Positions 1 to 7,055 of a stretch of 46,101 nucleotides of DNA are shown here, one piece after another (position 1 is the stretch's first letter; every line of letters starts with the position of its first letter). The notes below the pieces were generated by a model that was not told the DNA's origin, ran no database searches, and was given only the letters and a program-made list of their open reading frames with translations. A program made the translations under genes and the position numbers. Source of the DNA: an uncultured Oscillospiraceae bacterium (GTDB lineage: Bacteria; Bacillota; Clostridia; Oscillospirales; Acutalibacteraceae); assembly GCA_949295415.1 (NCBI GenBank), contig CASFLA010000055.1, positions 1-46,101 on the forward strand, written 5' to 3'.

Positions 1-9
1 TATGTTTAT

Positions 10-234
10 GTCGAAATAAGGCAAAGTCTTATTTCGACTGCGAATTCAAAGAATTCGCAAACAATTACCAACGGTAATTGAACATATTCATTGAAATGAC
101 ATCGAAGTTACAAACGACGTTTTAAGACGTTGTTTGTAACACAAAGCCGATTTTTATCGGCTTTGTCGAGAAATTTAATCAATTTCTCGACATTCGATAA
201 TCATTATCACGACAAAGAAAAACGATTTTCTTTG
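10..234. repeat. Chain of consecutive perfect hairpins
   Basis: At least seven inverted repeats lie head to tail. Their arms are 10-20/28-38 (11 bp), 39-47/51-59 (9 bp), 62-69/73-80 (8 bp), 107-120/127-140 (14 bp with one G-U), 141-151/156-166 (11 bp), 165-175/181-191 (11 bp) and 213-221/226-234 (9 bp). Loops are 3-7 nt and the arms are unrelated in sequence. No gene is visible here apart from a short remnant at 179-274 on the minus strand; the last palindrome lies inside it. The pattern is seen directly; its function is unknown. Confidence 0.85.
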
Positions 235-274
235 CAAATTCTTTTGCTGTATCTCTTAAAATACTGTCGGCCAT
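179..274 (-). pseudogene. Truncated four-helix-bundle-like gene start
   Basis: The reading frame encodes 31 residues beginning MADSILRDTAKEFAKKIVFL and then stops. An AGAGGT ribosome-binding site lies 7 nt before the ATG, and a TATAAT-like element lies at 294-299 on the same strand. The first 23 or so residues resemble, from memory, the start of 23S rRNA intervening-sequence / four-helix-bundle proteins (usually about 115-125 aa) common in gut Clostridia. After residue 23 the similarity ends and the sequence turns into hairpins, so this looks like a promoter and gene start whose body was lost or replaced. The family assignment is an inference from a short stretch; it could be a chance ORF. 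Confidence 0.45.
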
Positions 275-321
275 TTTTGTTACCTCTGAATTTATTATAT
301 ATAAAACCCGATAGCATTTTA

Positions 322-523
322 AGTTATATTCCGACTTTGTCGGAGTGATATTTTTGATAAATCAAAAGTGATATTAAAACCTTGCGGTTTTAGTGATATT
401 TTATTCGCCCTAAACTCGCAAAGCGAATATAACTTCGGGCTCAGCCCAAATATAACTGCGAAGCAATATAACTCGCCGCAAGGCGAATAAAACTGGGGTT
501 GTGTCCTTAACGGATACAACCCC
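322..523. repeat. Array of hairpins separated by a 9-nt linker
   Basis: Eight copies of one 9-nt linker alternate with eight short, sequence-unrelated hairpins. Linkers: AGTTATATT at 322-330; AGTGATATT at 344-352, 367-375 and 392-400; then the reverse-complement form AATATAACT at 426-434, 449-457 and 465-473, and AATAAAACT at 486-494. Hairpin arms: 331-335/339-343, 352-358/361-367, 376-381/386-391, 403-408/423-428, 437-440/444-447, 457-459/463-465, 473-477/482-486 and 495-506/512-523. The linker flips orientation mid-array, so the array as a whole is roughly palindromic. Two stems close on a GNRA-type tetraloop on one strand or the other. It sits directly upstream of the gene remnant at 179-274. 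Confidence 0.8.
495..523 (-). terminator. Probable terminator of prs
   Basis: A 12-bp stem (495-506 pairing with 512-523, one G-U) lies 21 nt past the prs stop codon. On the minus strand it is followed by AGTTTTATT, a modest T-tract. It is also the last hairpin of the linker array, so it may serve both. Confidence 0.5.
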
Positions 524-528
524 TAACG

Positions 529-543
529 CATCGCTTTTTAAAA
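529..543. repeat. 15-bp direct repeat, copy 1 (flanks prs)
   Basis: CATCGCTTTTTAAAA occurs here, immediately after the prs stop, and again exactly at 1739-1753, upstream of the prs start. The two copies bracket the gene in the same orientation. Confidence 0.7.
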
Positions 544-1671
544 TTATTTTTCGTTATATTTATTGATAATGTTGTTGATGCGGTCAATCGGATTGAGCAG
601 CTTGCTAATAGAGTTATCATAGTTAATGGTATCAATAAGATATGCAACATATTTTGACATATCAACGCGCTGATACCATTCCTTAGTCATAAGTTCGTCC
701 TCACCGTAAACTAAATTGGTAGTGAAGACTTTATCAATAAGACCGTCCTTATAATACTGGTCAAACTTATCGTAGCCCTCAACAAACAGACCGAAGGTTG
801 TAAATGCAAATACGCGGTTGCAATTCTTCTGCTTTAATTTTGCGGCAATATCGAGTAAGGAATCGCCCGAGGAAATCATATCGTCAACAATAATCAGGTC
901 CTTGCCGGTAACATCGGCACCTAAAAACTCATGAGCAACAATCGGGTTGCGGCCGTTTTCAATAACGGCATAGTTGCGGCGCTTATAGAACATACCGAGG
1001 TCAACACCGAGAACAGAGGAGTAATACATACATCTTGACATTGCGCCCTCGTCAGGAGAAACAATCATAAGATGGTCCTTATCAAGCTTAAGGTCGGGAA
1101 CGGTTTTGAGCAGTGATTTAATCATCTGATAGGTCGGCTGAACATTATCAAAGCCGCCCAAAGGAATTGCGTTACAAATTCTCGGGTCATGAGCATCAAA
1201 GGTAAGAATATTTTTAACGCCTAAAGAAACCAACTCCTGCAAAGCCATTGCACAGTCAAGTGATTCACGCGTTGAACGGCGATGCTGTCTGCCTTCATAG
1301 AGCATCGGCATAATAACATTGATTCTTCTTGCCTTACCGCCGAGAGCAGCGATAACACGCTTTAAATCTTGAAAATGGTCATCAGGACTCATAGGAACGA
1401 TGCGGCCAAACATTTTATAGGTTGCGCCCCAATTGAAGCAATCGCAGATGATAAAAGCATCAAGGCCTCTTGCCGTATGGTTGATAAGACCTTTTGCTTC
1501 ACCTGTTCCGAAGCGGGGACATTGGGGAGTTATAACATAAGTATGCTCATCGGGCATACCGCGCCACTGCTGAAGGTAATAATCAACCTTCGCGGCGAAC
1601 TCCTCGCAGCCTTTCATTGCAATAATGGCCATATCTCCGTATGGTAGGTGCTTATTGTGTGACATTTGCAT
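544..1671 (-). CDS. prs: Ribose-phosphate pyrophosphokinase (PRPP synthetase)
   Basis: It transfers pyrophosphate from ATP to ribose 5-phosphate, giving PRPP for nucleotide, histidine, tryptophan and NAD synthesis in the cytoplasm. The PRPP-binding loop is plain near residues 275-285 (LIIVDDMISSGDSL), in the expected C-terminal phosphoribosyltransferase half; the N-terminal half carries PMSPDDHFQDLKRVI, in the ATP/oligomer region. The protein is 375 aa, longer than the usual 310-320 aa enzyme, so it belongs to an extended clade seen in Clostridia. The frame is open upstream to 1734, but GGAGGG lies 6 nt before the ATG at 1671, so that start is chosen. It stands alone, divergent from thyX, and ends at the hairpin at 495-523. 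Family assignment is firm; the effect of the extra length is unknown. Confidence 0.9.
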   Translation of the reverse strand: MQMSHNKHLPYGDMAIIAMKGCEEFAAKVDYYLQQWRGMPDEHTYVITPQCPRFGTGEAKGLINHTARGLDAFIICDCFNWGATYKMFGRIVPMSPDDHFQDLKRVIAALGGKARRINVIMPMLYEGRQHRRSTRESLDCAMALQELVSLGVKNILTFDAHDPRICNAIPLGGFDNVQPTYQMIKSLLKTVPDLKLDKDHLMIVSPDEGAMSRCMYYSSVLGVDLGMFYKRRNYAVIENGRNPIVAHEFLGADVTGKDLIIVDDMISSGDSLLDIAAKLKQKNCNRVFAFTTFGLFVEGYDKFDQYYKDGLIDKVFTTNLVYGEDELMTKEWYQRVDMSKYVAYLIDTINYDNSISKLLNPIDRINNIINKYNEK

Positions 1672-1738
1672 AATTTTCCCTCCGAGTTCAACCCCAATAA
1701 AACATTGTATTTCGATATAGTAAAATAATATCACAAAA

Positions 1739-1753
1739 CATCGCTTTTTAAAA
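1739..1753. repeat. 15-bp direct repeat, copy 2 (flanks prs)
   Basis: Exact second copy of CATCGCTTTTTAAAA (first at 529-543), located in the prs/thyX divergent intergenic region. Confidence 0.7.
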
Positions 1754-1831
1754 GAGGTATTTTAATATTTTTACAATTTTTTTATAACTTTTGAGAAATA
1801 TAAAGAAATTTGTCAAAATATAGATTTATGA

Positions 1832-1860
1832 TTGCGAAATTTAAGTCTATTTGATATAAT
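1832..1860 (+). promoter_or_regulatory. Promoter of the thyX operon
   Basis: TTGCGA (1832-1837), a 17-nt spacer and TATAAT (1855-1860), with TG at 1852-1853 forming an extended -10. It lies 36 nt before the thyX start codon. Confidence 0.7.
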
Positions 1861-1896
1861 AAACCAAGTATAACTATTTTTAAGCAGGTGGATGTT

Positions 1897-2652
1897 ATGA
1901 ATGTAACTCTTTTAGCCCATACTCCCAACCCCGAGCTTACCGTTGCTTCAGCGGCAAGACTTTGCTATTCGGGGGCTACAATCGATGATGTCAGAGAAAA
2001 GTTGACCCCTGAAAAAACTGCTCAGTTTGTTGATATGCTTTCGGAGATAGGTCATGAAAGTCCTATCGAGCATGCAACCTTTACATTTGGAATTGAGGGC
2101 GTTTCAAGAGCATTGTTGGCTCAAATAACAAGGCACAGAATCGCCTCTTTCTCGGTTCAGAGTCAAAGATATGTTAAAGAGGCTCAGTTTGAATATGTTT
2201 TGCCGCCTGAAATTGAAAAGGATGAGCAGGCAAAAGCTTTATTTATTGAGGCTATGGAGAAGGACCAGGAATATTATGACCGTCTTACCGATATGCTTAA
2301 AACTCGCCATAAGGCTGAGCTTTTAGCAGAGGGCATGGAGGAAAAGGCTGCCGATAGAGCCGCAGAGAAAAAAGCGATTGAGGATGCAAGATTTGTTCTT
2401 CCCAATGCCTGTGATACTAAAATGATAGTAACTATGAACGCAAGAAGCCTTCATAACTTCTTCCGCCATCGTTGTTGCAACAGAGCACAGTGGGAAATCA
2501 GAGAGCTTGCAACCAAGATGCTTTATCTTTGCAGAGAGGCTGCTCCAAATCTCTTTAAGAATGCCGGTCCTGCTTGTCTTACAGGCCCTTGCCCCGAGGG
2601 TAAGATGACCTGCGGCGAGCTTATTAAAATGAGAGAAAAATTCAAGGCTTAA
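1897..2652 (+). CDS. thyX: Flavin-dependent thymidylate synthase ThyX
   Basis: It methylates dUMP to dTMP using methylene-THF as carbon donor and NAD(P)H/FAD as reductant, leaving THF rather than dihydrofolate. The ThyX signature is present at residues 79-91 (RHRIASFSVQSQR), and RCCNRAQWEIRELA near the C-terminus is the second conserved block. At 251 aa it is slightly longer than the family's usual 210-250. A GTG at 1888 could also open the frame, but AGGTGG at 1886-1891 sits 5 nt before the ATG at 1897, which fixes that start. First gene of a rightward run with tmk 28 nt downstream, giving consecutive steps of dTTP synthesis. No thyA is visible in the window. Confidence 0.95.
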   Translation: MNVTLLAHTPNPELTVASAARLCYSGATIDDVREKLTPEKTAQFVDMLSEIGHESPIEHATFTFGIEGVSRALLAQITRHRIASFSVQSQRYVKEAQFEYVLPPEIEKDEQAKALFIEAMEKDQEYYDRLTDMLKTRHKAELLAEGMEEKAADRAAEKKAIEDARFVLPNACDTKMIVTMNARSLHNFFRHRCCNRAQWEIRELATKMLYLCREAAPNLFKNAGPACLTGPCPEGKMTCGELIKMREKFKA

Positions 2653-2680
2653 TGCTTTTTTGCCGAAAGGATAAAGGTTA

Positions 2681-3343
2681 ATGGGTAAACTTATTGTTAT
2701 TGAGGGACTTGATGGTTGCGGAAAATCAACTCAGTTAGCACTTGTCCCTGAGAAATTGTCAGAGCTTGGCTTTGATTCAAAGGTTATCGCATTCCCTGAT
2801 TATGAGGACCCGTCTAGCACTCTTGTCAGAATGTATCTCGGCGGCGAATTTGGGGATAAGCCGGATTCAGTCAATGCCTATGCCGCATCGCTTTTCTATG
2901 CGGTTGACAGGTATGCAAGCTATAAGCGCCATTGGTCAGATTATTACAACAACGGCGGAATAGTAGTTTCGGGAAGATATGTTGAATCAAACGCCTATCA
3001 TCAGATGGCAAAGTTGCCTGATGATAAGTGGGAAGAGTATTTGGGTTGGCTATATGAAACCGAATATGAGAGAACTGCAATTCCTCGTCCTGATATGGTA
3101 ATCTTCCTTGATATGCCACTTGAGGTTGCTTCAAAAATGATGACCTCGCGCTATAAGGGCGATGAGTCAAAACGCGATATTCACGAAAAAGATAAGGAAT
3201 ATTTGGCTAAATGCCGTGCCGCCGCTTCCTTTGCGGCTAAAAAATGCGGTTGGAATATAATTGACTGCTCAAAAAACGGCGAACCCAGAACCATAGAGGA
3301 TATTTCGAACGAAATAATGAGTTTTGTAAAATCGATATTGTAA
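2681..3343 (+). CDS. tmk: Thymidylate kinase (dTMP kinase)
   Basis: It phosphorylates dTMP to dTDP with ATP, the step after ThyX. The P-loop is GLDGCGKST at residues 9-17. DRYASY around residue 76, SGRYVESNAYHQ near residue 98 and a basic lid region near KMMTSRYKGDESKRDIH follow the family order. The length of 220 aa is normal (200-225). A purine-rich GAAAGGATAAAGG stretch precedes the ATG. Cotranscribed with thyX by position. Assignment is secure. Confidence 0.93.
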   Translation: MGKLIVIEGLDGCGKSTQLALVPEKLSELGFDSKVIAFPDYEDPSSTLVRMYLGGEFGDKPDSVNAYAASLFYAVDRYASYKRHWSDYYNNGGIVVSGRYVESNAYHQMAKLPDDKWEEYLGWLYETEYERTAIPRPDMVIFLDMPLEVASKMMTSRYKGDESKRDIHEKDKEYLAKCRAAASFAAKKCGWNIIDCSKNGEPRTIEDISNEIMSFVKSIL

Positions 3344-3360
3344 AATTTTAGGAGTAACAG

Positions 3361-3906
3361 ATGTATTACTTATTTTTGGCAGACGGCTTTGAGGAAACCG
3401 AGGCTATTGCTCCTCTCGATATAATGAGAAGAGCAGACCTTGAGGTTTATACTGTCGGAGTCGGTGCAAAGGTTATAACAGGTGCCCACGGTATTCCTGT
3501 TGTTTGTGATGTTATTGATTGTGAAGTCGGTCCCGATAGCGATGTTGAGGGAATTATTCTTCCGGGAGGTATGCCGGGGACCCTTAATTTAGAAAAAGCT
3601 GCTTCGGTTTCTAAATTTATTGAATATGCAAATGATAACGGCCTATTGATAGCCGCTATTTGTGCCGCACCCTCAATATTAGGTCATAAAGGATTGTTAA
3701 AGGATAAAAAGGCTACCTGCTTCCCGGGCTTTGAGGAACAGTTGCTAGAGGCAAAGGTTCAACATGCTTCAGTTGTTACTGACGGTAATATTATTACTGC
3801 TATGGGTGCAGGAATTGCTTTAAAATTCGGCCTTGAGATAGTTAAATATGTAAAAGGCGAGGGTGAAGCAAATCACCTTGAAGGCGCAATGGTATGCGAC
3901 CGTTAA
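3361..3906 (+). CDS. DJ-1/PfpI family protein
   Basis: A cytoplasmic class I glutamine-amidotransferase-like fold protein, 181 aa. The nucleophile elbow is AAICAAPSIL with Cys101, and the conserved acidic residue lies in FEETEAIAPLD near residues 11-20, which together mark the DJ-1/YajL subgroup (glyoxalase III / protein deglycase or chaperone activity claimed for members). LPGGMPG at residues 68-74 is the usual oxyanion loop. It starts 17 nt after tmk with GGAG as ribosome-binding site, and its last 13 nt overlap the next gene, so it belongs to this operon. The exact substrate cannot be read from sequence. Confidence 0.88.
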   Translation: MYYLFLADGFEETEAIAPLDIMRRADLEVYTVGVGAKVITGAHGIPVVCDVIDCEVGPDSDVEGIILPGGMPGTLNLEKAASVSKFIEYANDNGLLIAAICAAPSILGHKGLLKDKKATCFPGFEEQLLEAKVQHASVVTDGNIITAMGAGIALKFGLEIVKYVKGEGEANHLEGAMVCDR

Positions 3907-4514
3907 ATATAAGACAGTATAAGAACGAGCTGAGAGCCTCAATAAAGCAATGGCGAAACGAATTGCCGATGCAAGAAAAAGCAGAATTGGATAGTGGTGT
4001 TACCAGAAATGTTTTCCGCCTTTATCAGTATCGTTCGGCAAAAACGCTGCTTATATATGTATCTACCGCTATTGAGGTTGATACTTTTAAGATAATAGAA
4101 GGTGCTTTAAAGGATGGCAAAAAGATTGCCGTTCCGCGTTGCATTCCCAATACAAGATTTATGGAGTTCCATTATATTGACTCTATAGAGCAGTTGAAAC
4201 CGGGAACATTTGGAGTTTTAGAGCCGGAAGAAACCCTGCCTATCGTTGAGGATTTTGAGGGTTGCTTAATGCTGTTGCCTGCATTGGCACTTGATTATTC
4301 AGGTTATAGATTGGGCTATGGCAAAGGGTATTATGACCGTTATTTATCGAGATTTACGGGTGCTTGTGCCGGTATGTGCTATTCCTATAATTTAAGAAGA
4401 CATATGTATCACGGCAGATTTGACAGACCGGTTGATGTTATCGTTACCGAAAAAGCTATAAAGACGGTTTCAAACAAGCAAAGGCAAATAAGAGGAAGGT
4501 TTCAAAACAGATAA
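3894..4514 (+). CDS. fau: 5-formyltetrahydrofolate cyclo-ligase
   Basis: It converts 5-formyl-THF to 5,10-methenyl-THF with ATP, returning a storage/inhibitory folate to the active one-carbon pool. The family signature GYRLGYGKGYYDRYL lies near residues 139-153, and KKIAVPRCIPN in the middle is the usual substrate-pocket strand. At 206 aa it is slightly above the common 180-200, with a basic C-terminal tail. The start codon overlaps the end of the DJ-1 gene by 13 nt, implying translational coupling. Its position in the thyX operon fits: ThyX draws on methylene-THF. Confidence 0.9.
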   Translation: MRPLNIRQYKNELRASIKQWRNELPMQEKAELDSGVTRNVFRLYQYRSAKTLLIYVSTAIEVDTFKIIEGALKDGKKIAVPRCIPNTRFMEFHYIDSIEQLKPGTFGVLEPEETLPIVEDFEGCLMLLPALALDYSGYRLGYGKGYYDRYLSRFTGACAGMCYSYNLRRHMYHGRFDRPVDVIVTEKAIKTVSNKQRQIRGRFQNR

Positions 4515-4543
4515 AGGTTCAATCTTTAGAAAGGAATGGAAAA

Positions 4544-5773
4544 ATGGAAGATAAGAATATAAATACTCCGATTGAGGCCGAAAGCGACCTTGACCATTCA
4601 AATTTATCTGATGATTTTATTCTTGGAAAAGATTTTTTTATAAATGATGAAATGCCCGAAGAAGAAGATAGCACCAAAAATCGTCCTGTTCGCAAAAAGA
4701 AAAAGCAGTCGGTAGGAAGCGGTTGCTTAAAATCGGTTGTATGGATGGCGGCAATCTTGGTTATTGCTATTTCTGCGGCGGGAGTTTTGTTGTTTTTAGG
4801 CAGTGACTATCTTGGAGTTAGCTTTGCAAGCGATGCCACCGAGCAAAGAGAAATAGTTGTTGAAAAAGGTTCATCGGCAGGGCAGGTTGCAAAGCTTCTT
4901 GAAAAGCAGGGAGTTATCAAAAGCTCGCTCTTCTTCCGCGTTTATGCTAAAGTCGGTGGCCATGATTCAAAGTTCCAATACGGAATTTATTATTTCTGCA
5001 AGCAGGATAGCTATGAGGATATAGCAGAGGCGCTCACTGAACAGGGTGCTAAAAAGGAGGAGGTTAATGTTTTAATTCCTCCGAGAGTTACTGTTGATGA
5101 TATTGCAAAAAGGCTTGAAGAAGCAGGCGTTTGCAAAGCAAGCGATTTTAAAGCGGAGATTAACAAGGCAAGCAAATCGCTTTATAACTATGAGTTTATG
5201 GATACTGTAAAAACGGAGTCCTTTGGTGTTCATTATAGATTAGAGGGTTACCTGTATCCTGAAACCTATCGCTTCTATATTGCCGAGGATGAGGAAGGTA
5301 TAAGAGCCGTTATCAATAAAATACTCGGTGAGCTTGATAAGCAGTTAAAGGAAAACGGAATTTATGAGGCTGCAAAAGCTCAGAACAAATCAATTCACGA
5401 TATTTTAACCATGGCTTCGCTTATCGAGCTTGAGGCAAGTAACGCCGATTATGCTGATAAACAAAAGGTTTCGGCAGTTTTCTGGAACAGAATAGAAGAC
5501 TGGGGCGACAGAGCGTATCTGCAGTCTGACCCAACCAAGAACTACAAATATAACAAAGATTTTTATGACACCTATAAGTCGGTAGGCTTAGCGCCGGGAG
5601 CATATTGCTCGCCGAGCATTGATTCTATCAAGGCGGCGCTCAATCCTGATGCGGCTTGCAATGCTTATTATTTCGTTACTGATAAGAATATGAAATATTA
5701 TTATAACGAGGATTACAGTGGTCATAAATCAATTATCAATCAACTTAAAAGAAACGGACTTTGGGCATCATAA
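4544..5773 (+). CDS. mltG: Endolytic transglycosylase MltG (YceG-like)
   Basis: A membrane-anchored lytic transglycosylase that cleaves nascent glycan strands and is thought to set peptidoglycan chain length. Order: acidic cytoplasmic tail (residues 1-47), basic patch KKKKQ, one transmembrane helix about residues 64-86, a LysM-like subdomain beginning REIVVEKGSSAGQVAKLLEK, then the YceG catalytic domain with LEGYLYPETYRF, the catalytic-glutamate segment ASLIELEAS (about residues 290-298), YLQSDPTKNY and APGAYCSPSIDSIKAALNPD. The length of 409 aa is slightly long because of the tail. The AAAGGAA ribosome-binding site is good. Its stop codon overlaps the next start (TAATG). MltG and U32 neighbours occur together in many Firmicutes. 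Confidence 0.92.
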   Translation: MEDKNINTPIEAESDLDHSNLSDDFILGKDFFINDEMPEEEDSTKNRPVRKKKKQSVGSGCLKSVVWMAAILVIAISAAGVLLFLGSDYLGVSFASDATEQREIVVEKGSSAGQVAKLLEKQGVIKSSLFFRVYAKVGGHDSKFQYGIYYFCKQDSYEDIAEALTEQGAKKEEVNVLIPPRVTVDDIAKRLEEAGVCKASDFKAEINKASKSLYNYEFMDTVKTESFGVHYRLEGYLYPETYRFYIAEDEEGIRAVINKILGELDKQLKENGIYEAAKAQNKSIHDILTMASLIELEASNADYADKQKVSAVFWNRIEDWGDRAYLQSDPTKNYKYNKDFYDTYKSVGLAPGAYCSPSIDSIKAALNPDAACNAYYFVTDKNMKYYYNEDYSGHKSIINQLKRNGLWAS

Positions 5774-7005
5774 TGGAATTTGAAAAAACTATAAAAAAGC
5801 CCGAGCTTCTTTGCCCTGCAGGTGATTTAGTAAGGCTGAAAGCAGCAGTTGATTTTGGTGCTGATGCGGTTTATCTTGCAGGCGAGGAATTTGGTATGCG
5901 AACTGCCGCAACCAATTTTGGCGAAGAGGATTTAAAGCTCGGAATAGAATATGCTCATAAGAATAATGCCAAGGTTTTTATAACCTGCAACACTCTGCCT
6001 CATAACGAGGAAATGCCGAGACTTCCTGCATTTTTAGAGATGCTGAATGATATGGGTGCAGACGGAATTATTGCCTCTGATATAGGCACAATGGGACTTG
6101 TTAAAAAATATGCTCCCAAAGCCGAGCTTCATGTTTCGGTGCAGTCAGGCATAGTGAATTTTGTTACCGCAAACGCCTTTTATGATATGGGCGCAAAAAG
6201 AATAGTGGTTGCAAGAGAACTGTCACTGGAGGAAATTGCTGAGATAAGAGCCAAAACTCCAAAGGAGTTGGATATCGAAGCCTTTGTTCACGGCGCTATG
6301 TGTGTTTCATTCTCCGCAAGATGCCTTTTGTCTTCTTATATGACAGGAAGAGACGCCAACCGCGGTGACTGCGCGCAGTCTTGCCGTTGGAGTTATTCAT
6401 TAGTTGAGCAAACTCGTCCCGGACAGTATTTTGATATAACCGAAACCGATAAGGGAACCTATATCCTTAATGCCGATGATTTGTGTATGGCGGAGCATAT
6501 AAAGGACCTTTGCGATGCCGGAGTTTACAGCTTTAAGATAGAGGGCAGAGCAAAATCGCATTATTATACTGCGGTTACCGCAAATGCTTATAGGGGCGCT
6601 ATTGATGCATATTTAAAAGCCCCTGATTCCAAGACTCCCGATTGGGTAATGGATGAGCTCTCCAAAATTAGCCATAGAAATTATTCAACCGGCTTTTATT
6701 ATGGAAGACCCGAAAAATCGCAGACTTATCAGTCTGCAGGCTATGTCAGAGATTATTCGGTTGCAGGAATTGTAACGGGATATGAAAATGGAATGGTGCT
6801 GTTAGAGCTGAAAAACAAGTTCTTAAAGGGTCAGGAGCTTGATTGCCTTGAGCCCAAAGCCGAGCCGTTTATAATAAAAGCAGATAAAATGTTTGATAAG
6901 GATAACAATGAGATTGAATCGGCGCCGCATCCTACTATGACGGTTAAAATTCCGTTTGAAAGGCCGATTAAAACAGGCTCATTATTAAGAATGAAAGCAG
7001 AATAA
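5773..7005 (+). CDS. trhP: U32 family protein, probable tRNA 5-hydroxyuridine synthase TrhP
   Basis: Members of this U32 group (YegQ/TrhP, Bacillus YrrO) make 5-hydroxyuridine at tRNA wobble position 34 in a prephenate-dependent reaction; older annotation as peptidases or collagenases is misleading. The U32 signature lies near residues 170-200: VHGAMCVSFSARCLLSS, then TGRDANRGDCAQSCRW, with cysteines that in the family hold an iron-sulfur cluster. The small C-terminal U32 beta-barrel (about residues 335-410) is present, as in TrhP. A TTG at 5761 would give four more residues, but the ATG at 5773 overlaps the mltG stop by one base and is preferred. Last gene of the thyX run. The TrhP subgroup is inferred from length, domain order and mltG linkage. 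Confidence 0.8.
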   Translation: MEFEKTIKKPELLCPAGDLVRLKAAVDFGADAVYLAGEEFGMRTAATNFGEEDLKLGIEYAHKNNAKVFITCNTLPHNEEMPRLPAFLEMLNDMGADGIIASDIGTMGLVKKYAPKAELHVSVQSGIVNFVTANAFYDMGAKRIVVARELSLEEIAEIRAKTPKELDIEAFVHGAMCVSFSARCLLSSYMTGRDANRGDCAQSCRWSYSLVEQTRPGQYFDITETDKGTYILNADDLCMAEHIKDLCDAGVYSFKIEGRAKSHYYTAVTANAYRGAIDAYLKAPDSKTPDWVMDELSKISHRNYSTGFYYGRPEKSQTYQSAGYVRDYSVAGIVTGYENGMVLLELKNKFLKGQELDCLEPKAEPFIIKADKMFDKDNNEIESAPHPTMTVKIPFERPIKTGSLLRMKAE

Positions 7006-7015
7006 TATGATTAAA

Positions 7016-7054
7016 CCACCGCTTTTAGTTTCAAAATAAAAGCGGTGATTTTTT
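7016..7054 (+). terminator. Terminator overlapping the next gene's ribosome-binding site
   Basis: Stem CACCGCTTTTA pairs with TAAAAGCGGTG across a 9-nt loop and is followed by ATTTTTTT, a textbook intrinsic terminator 10 nt after the trhP stop. The right arm also contains GCGGTGAT, an extended Shine-Dalgarno match, 8-9 nt before the ATG of the penicillin-binding protein at 7056. Terminator and start region therefore share sequence. Confidence 0.85.
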
Positions 7055-7055
7055 T

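Noticed and set aside
130-519. Short frames across the hairpin region (130-348 plus, 319-519 minus)
   Set aside because: They run through palindromes and linkers, have no ribosome-binding site and no protein-like composition.
322-523. CRISPR-like repeat/spacer array
   Set aside because: The constant unit is only 9 nt, it inverts within the array, and the variable units are palindromes of 7-33 nt. No cas gene is present.
3894-3906. Frameshift between the DJ-1 gene and the cyclo-ligase gene
   Set aside because: Both proteins are complete with proper ends; the 13-nt overlap is ordinary translational coupling.
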